Source of the DNA: Parvularcula sp039818345
Lineage (GTDB): Bacteria > Pseudomonadota > Alphaproteobacteria > Caulobacterales > Parvularculaceae
Reading direction: 5' to 3'
DNA: 64,000 nt
NCBI GenBank assembly: GCA_039818345.1
Contig: JBCBUC010000004.1
Location: forward strand, 124,001 to 188,000
Every line of letters begins with the position of its first letter. The first letter of the stretch is position 1. A program made the position numbers and the translations under genes. Under the pieces are notes generated by a model. The model saw nothing but the letters and a program-made list of their open reading frames with translations, made no database searches and was not told where the DNA came from. This document shows, piece after piece, positions 63,433-64,000 of the stretch.

Positions 63433-64000
63433 GTGGCGGGCTTTCGTTTCGATAAAAACGGGTCACTCTGAACAATGGCTTGGACGAATGCATGGATACG
63501 GTAATCGTCCTCTGACGCGTTACGCACGATCTGGCGTACTGTCGGCTGATCTTTTGCCGTCAGCCCACGACCTAAGGCGTAGGTGAGGAGTTTTTCAGCG
63601 AAGGTATGAGCAAACTCATCCTGGCGCTCCATCAGCACCTCTTGAAGGCCCTGAAATCCCTCAAACTCGCGGCCGTTCGACATCACCGCCGAGGTATCGA
63701 CAGGTATTCCGTGGTCAGCTGTTCGAAAACCACCCACCGCATTAAAGCCTTCAAGAGCAAAGCCCAGCGGGTCAATTTTCGCGTGACAGGACGAACACGC
63801 TGGATCGGCTCGGTGGCGCTCTAACTGTTGACGCATGGTCAGCACCTGGCCGTCGATGCGTGCCTCTTGAAGGGCTGGAACATCGGGCGGCGGCGGCGGC
63901 GTTGGTGCTCCGAGGATATTCTCAAGGATCCAATGGCCTCGTCTCACCACTGAGGTATGGTTGGCATAGGAGGTGACCGTCAAAACTGAGCCATGGCCTA
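63429..64000 (-). CDS. DUF1592/DUF1588/DUF1585-type protein, C-terminal part only
   Basis: The frame is open to the right edge, so the 5' part is missing. The visible 190 residues show DUF1588 (GHGSVLTVTSYANHTSVVRR, then GHWILENILGAPTPPPPPDVP), a single haem-c-like motif ACSSCH with LDPLGFALE-like context (IDPLGFALEGFNAVGG), and DUF1585 near the end (LLTYALGRGLTAKDQPTVRQ). In full-length relatives these follow a DUF1587/DUF1592 region with cytochrome c motifs. An electron-transfer or exported sulfatase-partner role is proposed for the family but is unproved. Confidence 0.9.
   Translation of the reverse strand, partial: GHGSVLTVTSYANHTSVVRRGHWILENILGAPTPPPPPDVPALQEARIDGQVLTMRQQLERHRADPACSSCHAKIDPLGFALEGFNAVGGFRTADHGIPVDTSAVMSNGREFEGFQGLQEVLMERQDEFAHTFAEKLLTYALGRGLTAKDQPTVRQIVRNASEDDYRIHAFVQAIVQSDPFLSKRKPAT

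Noticed and set aside
1..64000. CRISPR array or restriction-modification/defence island
   Set aside because: No regularly spaced short repeats and no Cas, nuclease, methylase or toxin-antitoxin genes were seen anywhere in the window.

Overview
The window reads as a chromosomal segment of an alphaproteobacterium, most likely a marine one of the Parvularcula/Hyphomonas kind. This is an inference from gene content: an alphaproteobacterial-type L33, a complete hut cluster of the HutF/HutG type, many small outer-envelope enzymes, a DUF1552/DUF1592 export operon and giant type I secretion substrates. No 16S rRNA or other taxonomic marker is present, so the genus is not proven.

Layout. 1-13.5 kb is ordinary housekeeping and small accessory genes: partial purQ, a WrbA-type flavoprotein, rpmG, a GNAT enzyme, two Fur-box-headed genes, an MFS carrier, a LysR regulator, Hsp20, an exported lipoprotein with a methyltransferase fold, dprA, nnr and tRNA-Leu(UAG). 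13.6-19.9 kb looks more AT-rich by eye and holds a tightly overlapping five-gene operon (SnoaL-like, GST, small ORF, DUF885 zinc-peptidase-like lipoprotein, secreted protein) divergent from a MocR regulator. 19.9-27.3 kb is the histidine utilisation locus: hutFC on the minus strand and hutIHGU on the plus strand, with a palindromic operator candidate between them. 27.3-33 kb carries ribokinase with a sugar/ureide-type permease, an Mpl/LdcA peptidoglycan-recycling pair, and a DsbA/FrnE-like protein with a membrane protein.

The notable part is 33.0-57.3 kb. A complete type I secretion system (PrtD-type ABC, HlyD-type adaptor, TolC-type channel) is transcribed leftwards. A 4938-residue secreted protein is encoded divergently from it. 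That one polypeptide contains an RTX-like block, cadherin/Ig-like repeats, a vanadium haloperoxidase domain with all seven vanadate-pocket positions conserved, a metzincin-type zinc protease motif (HEAGHTLGLRH with a Met-turn), a Cys/His cluster, a propeller-like region and a long beta-helix-like repeat tail. Forty-eight bases downstream on the same strand lies a small secreted protein that matches the animal TIMP (tissue inhibitor of metalloproteinases) inhibitory domain in layout. Its mature Cys residues fall at 1, 3, 71 and 99, against TIMP-1 Cys 1, 3, 70 and 99. I propose that this is a secreted haloperoxidase-metzincin with a linked TIMP-like inhibitor. A second type I substrate (RTX block at its N-terminus, then a very long Ala/Asp coiled coil) lies beyond a small decayed zone with tRNA-Thr(CGU), a truncated Sel1 gene and an IS3-family transposase remnant.

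57.6-64 kb contains a TetR-controlled operon (FAH hydrolase, metal-dependent cyclase, membrane protein) with a clear palindromic operator, and a DUF1592-DUF1552-ankyrin lipoprotein operon that runs off the right edge.
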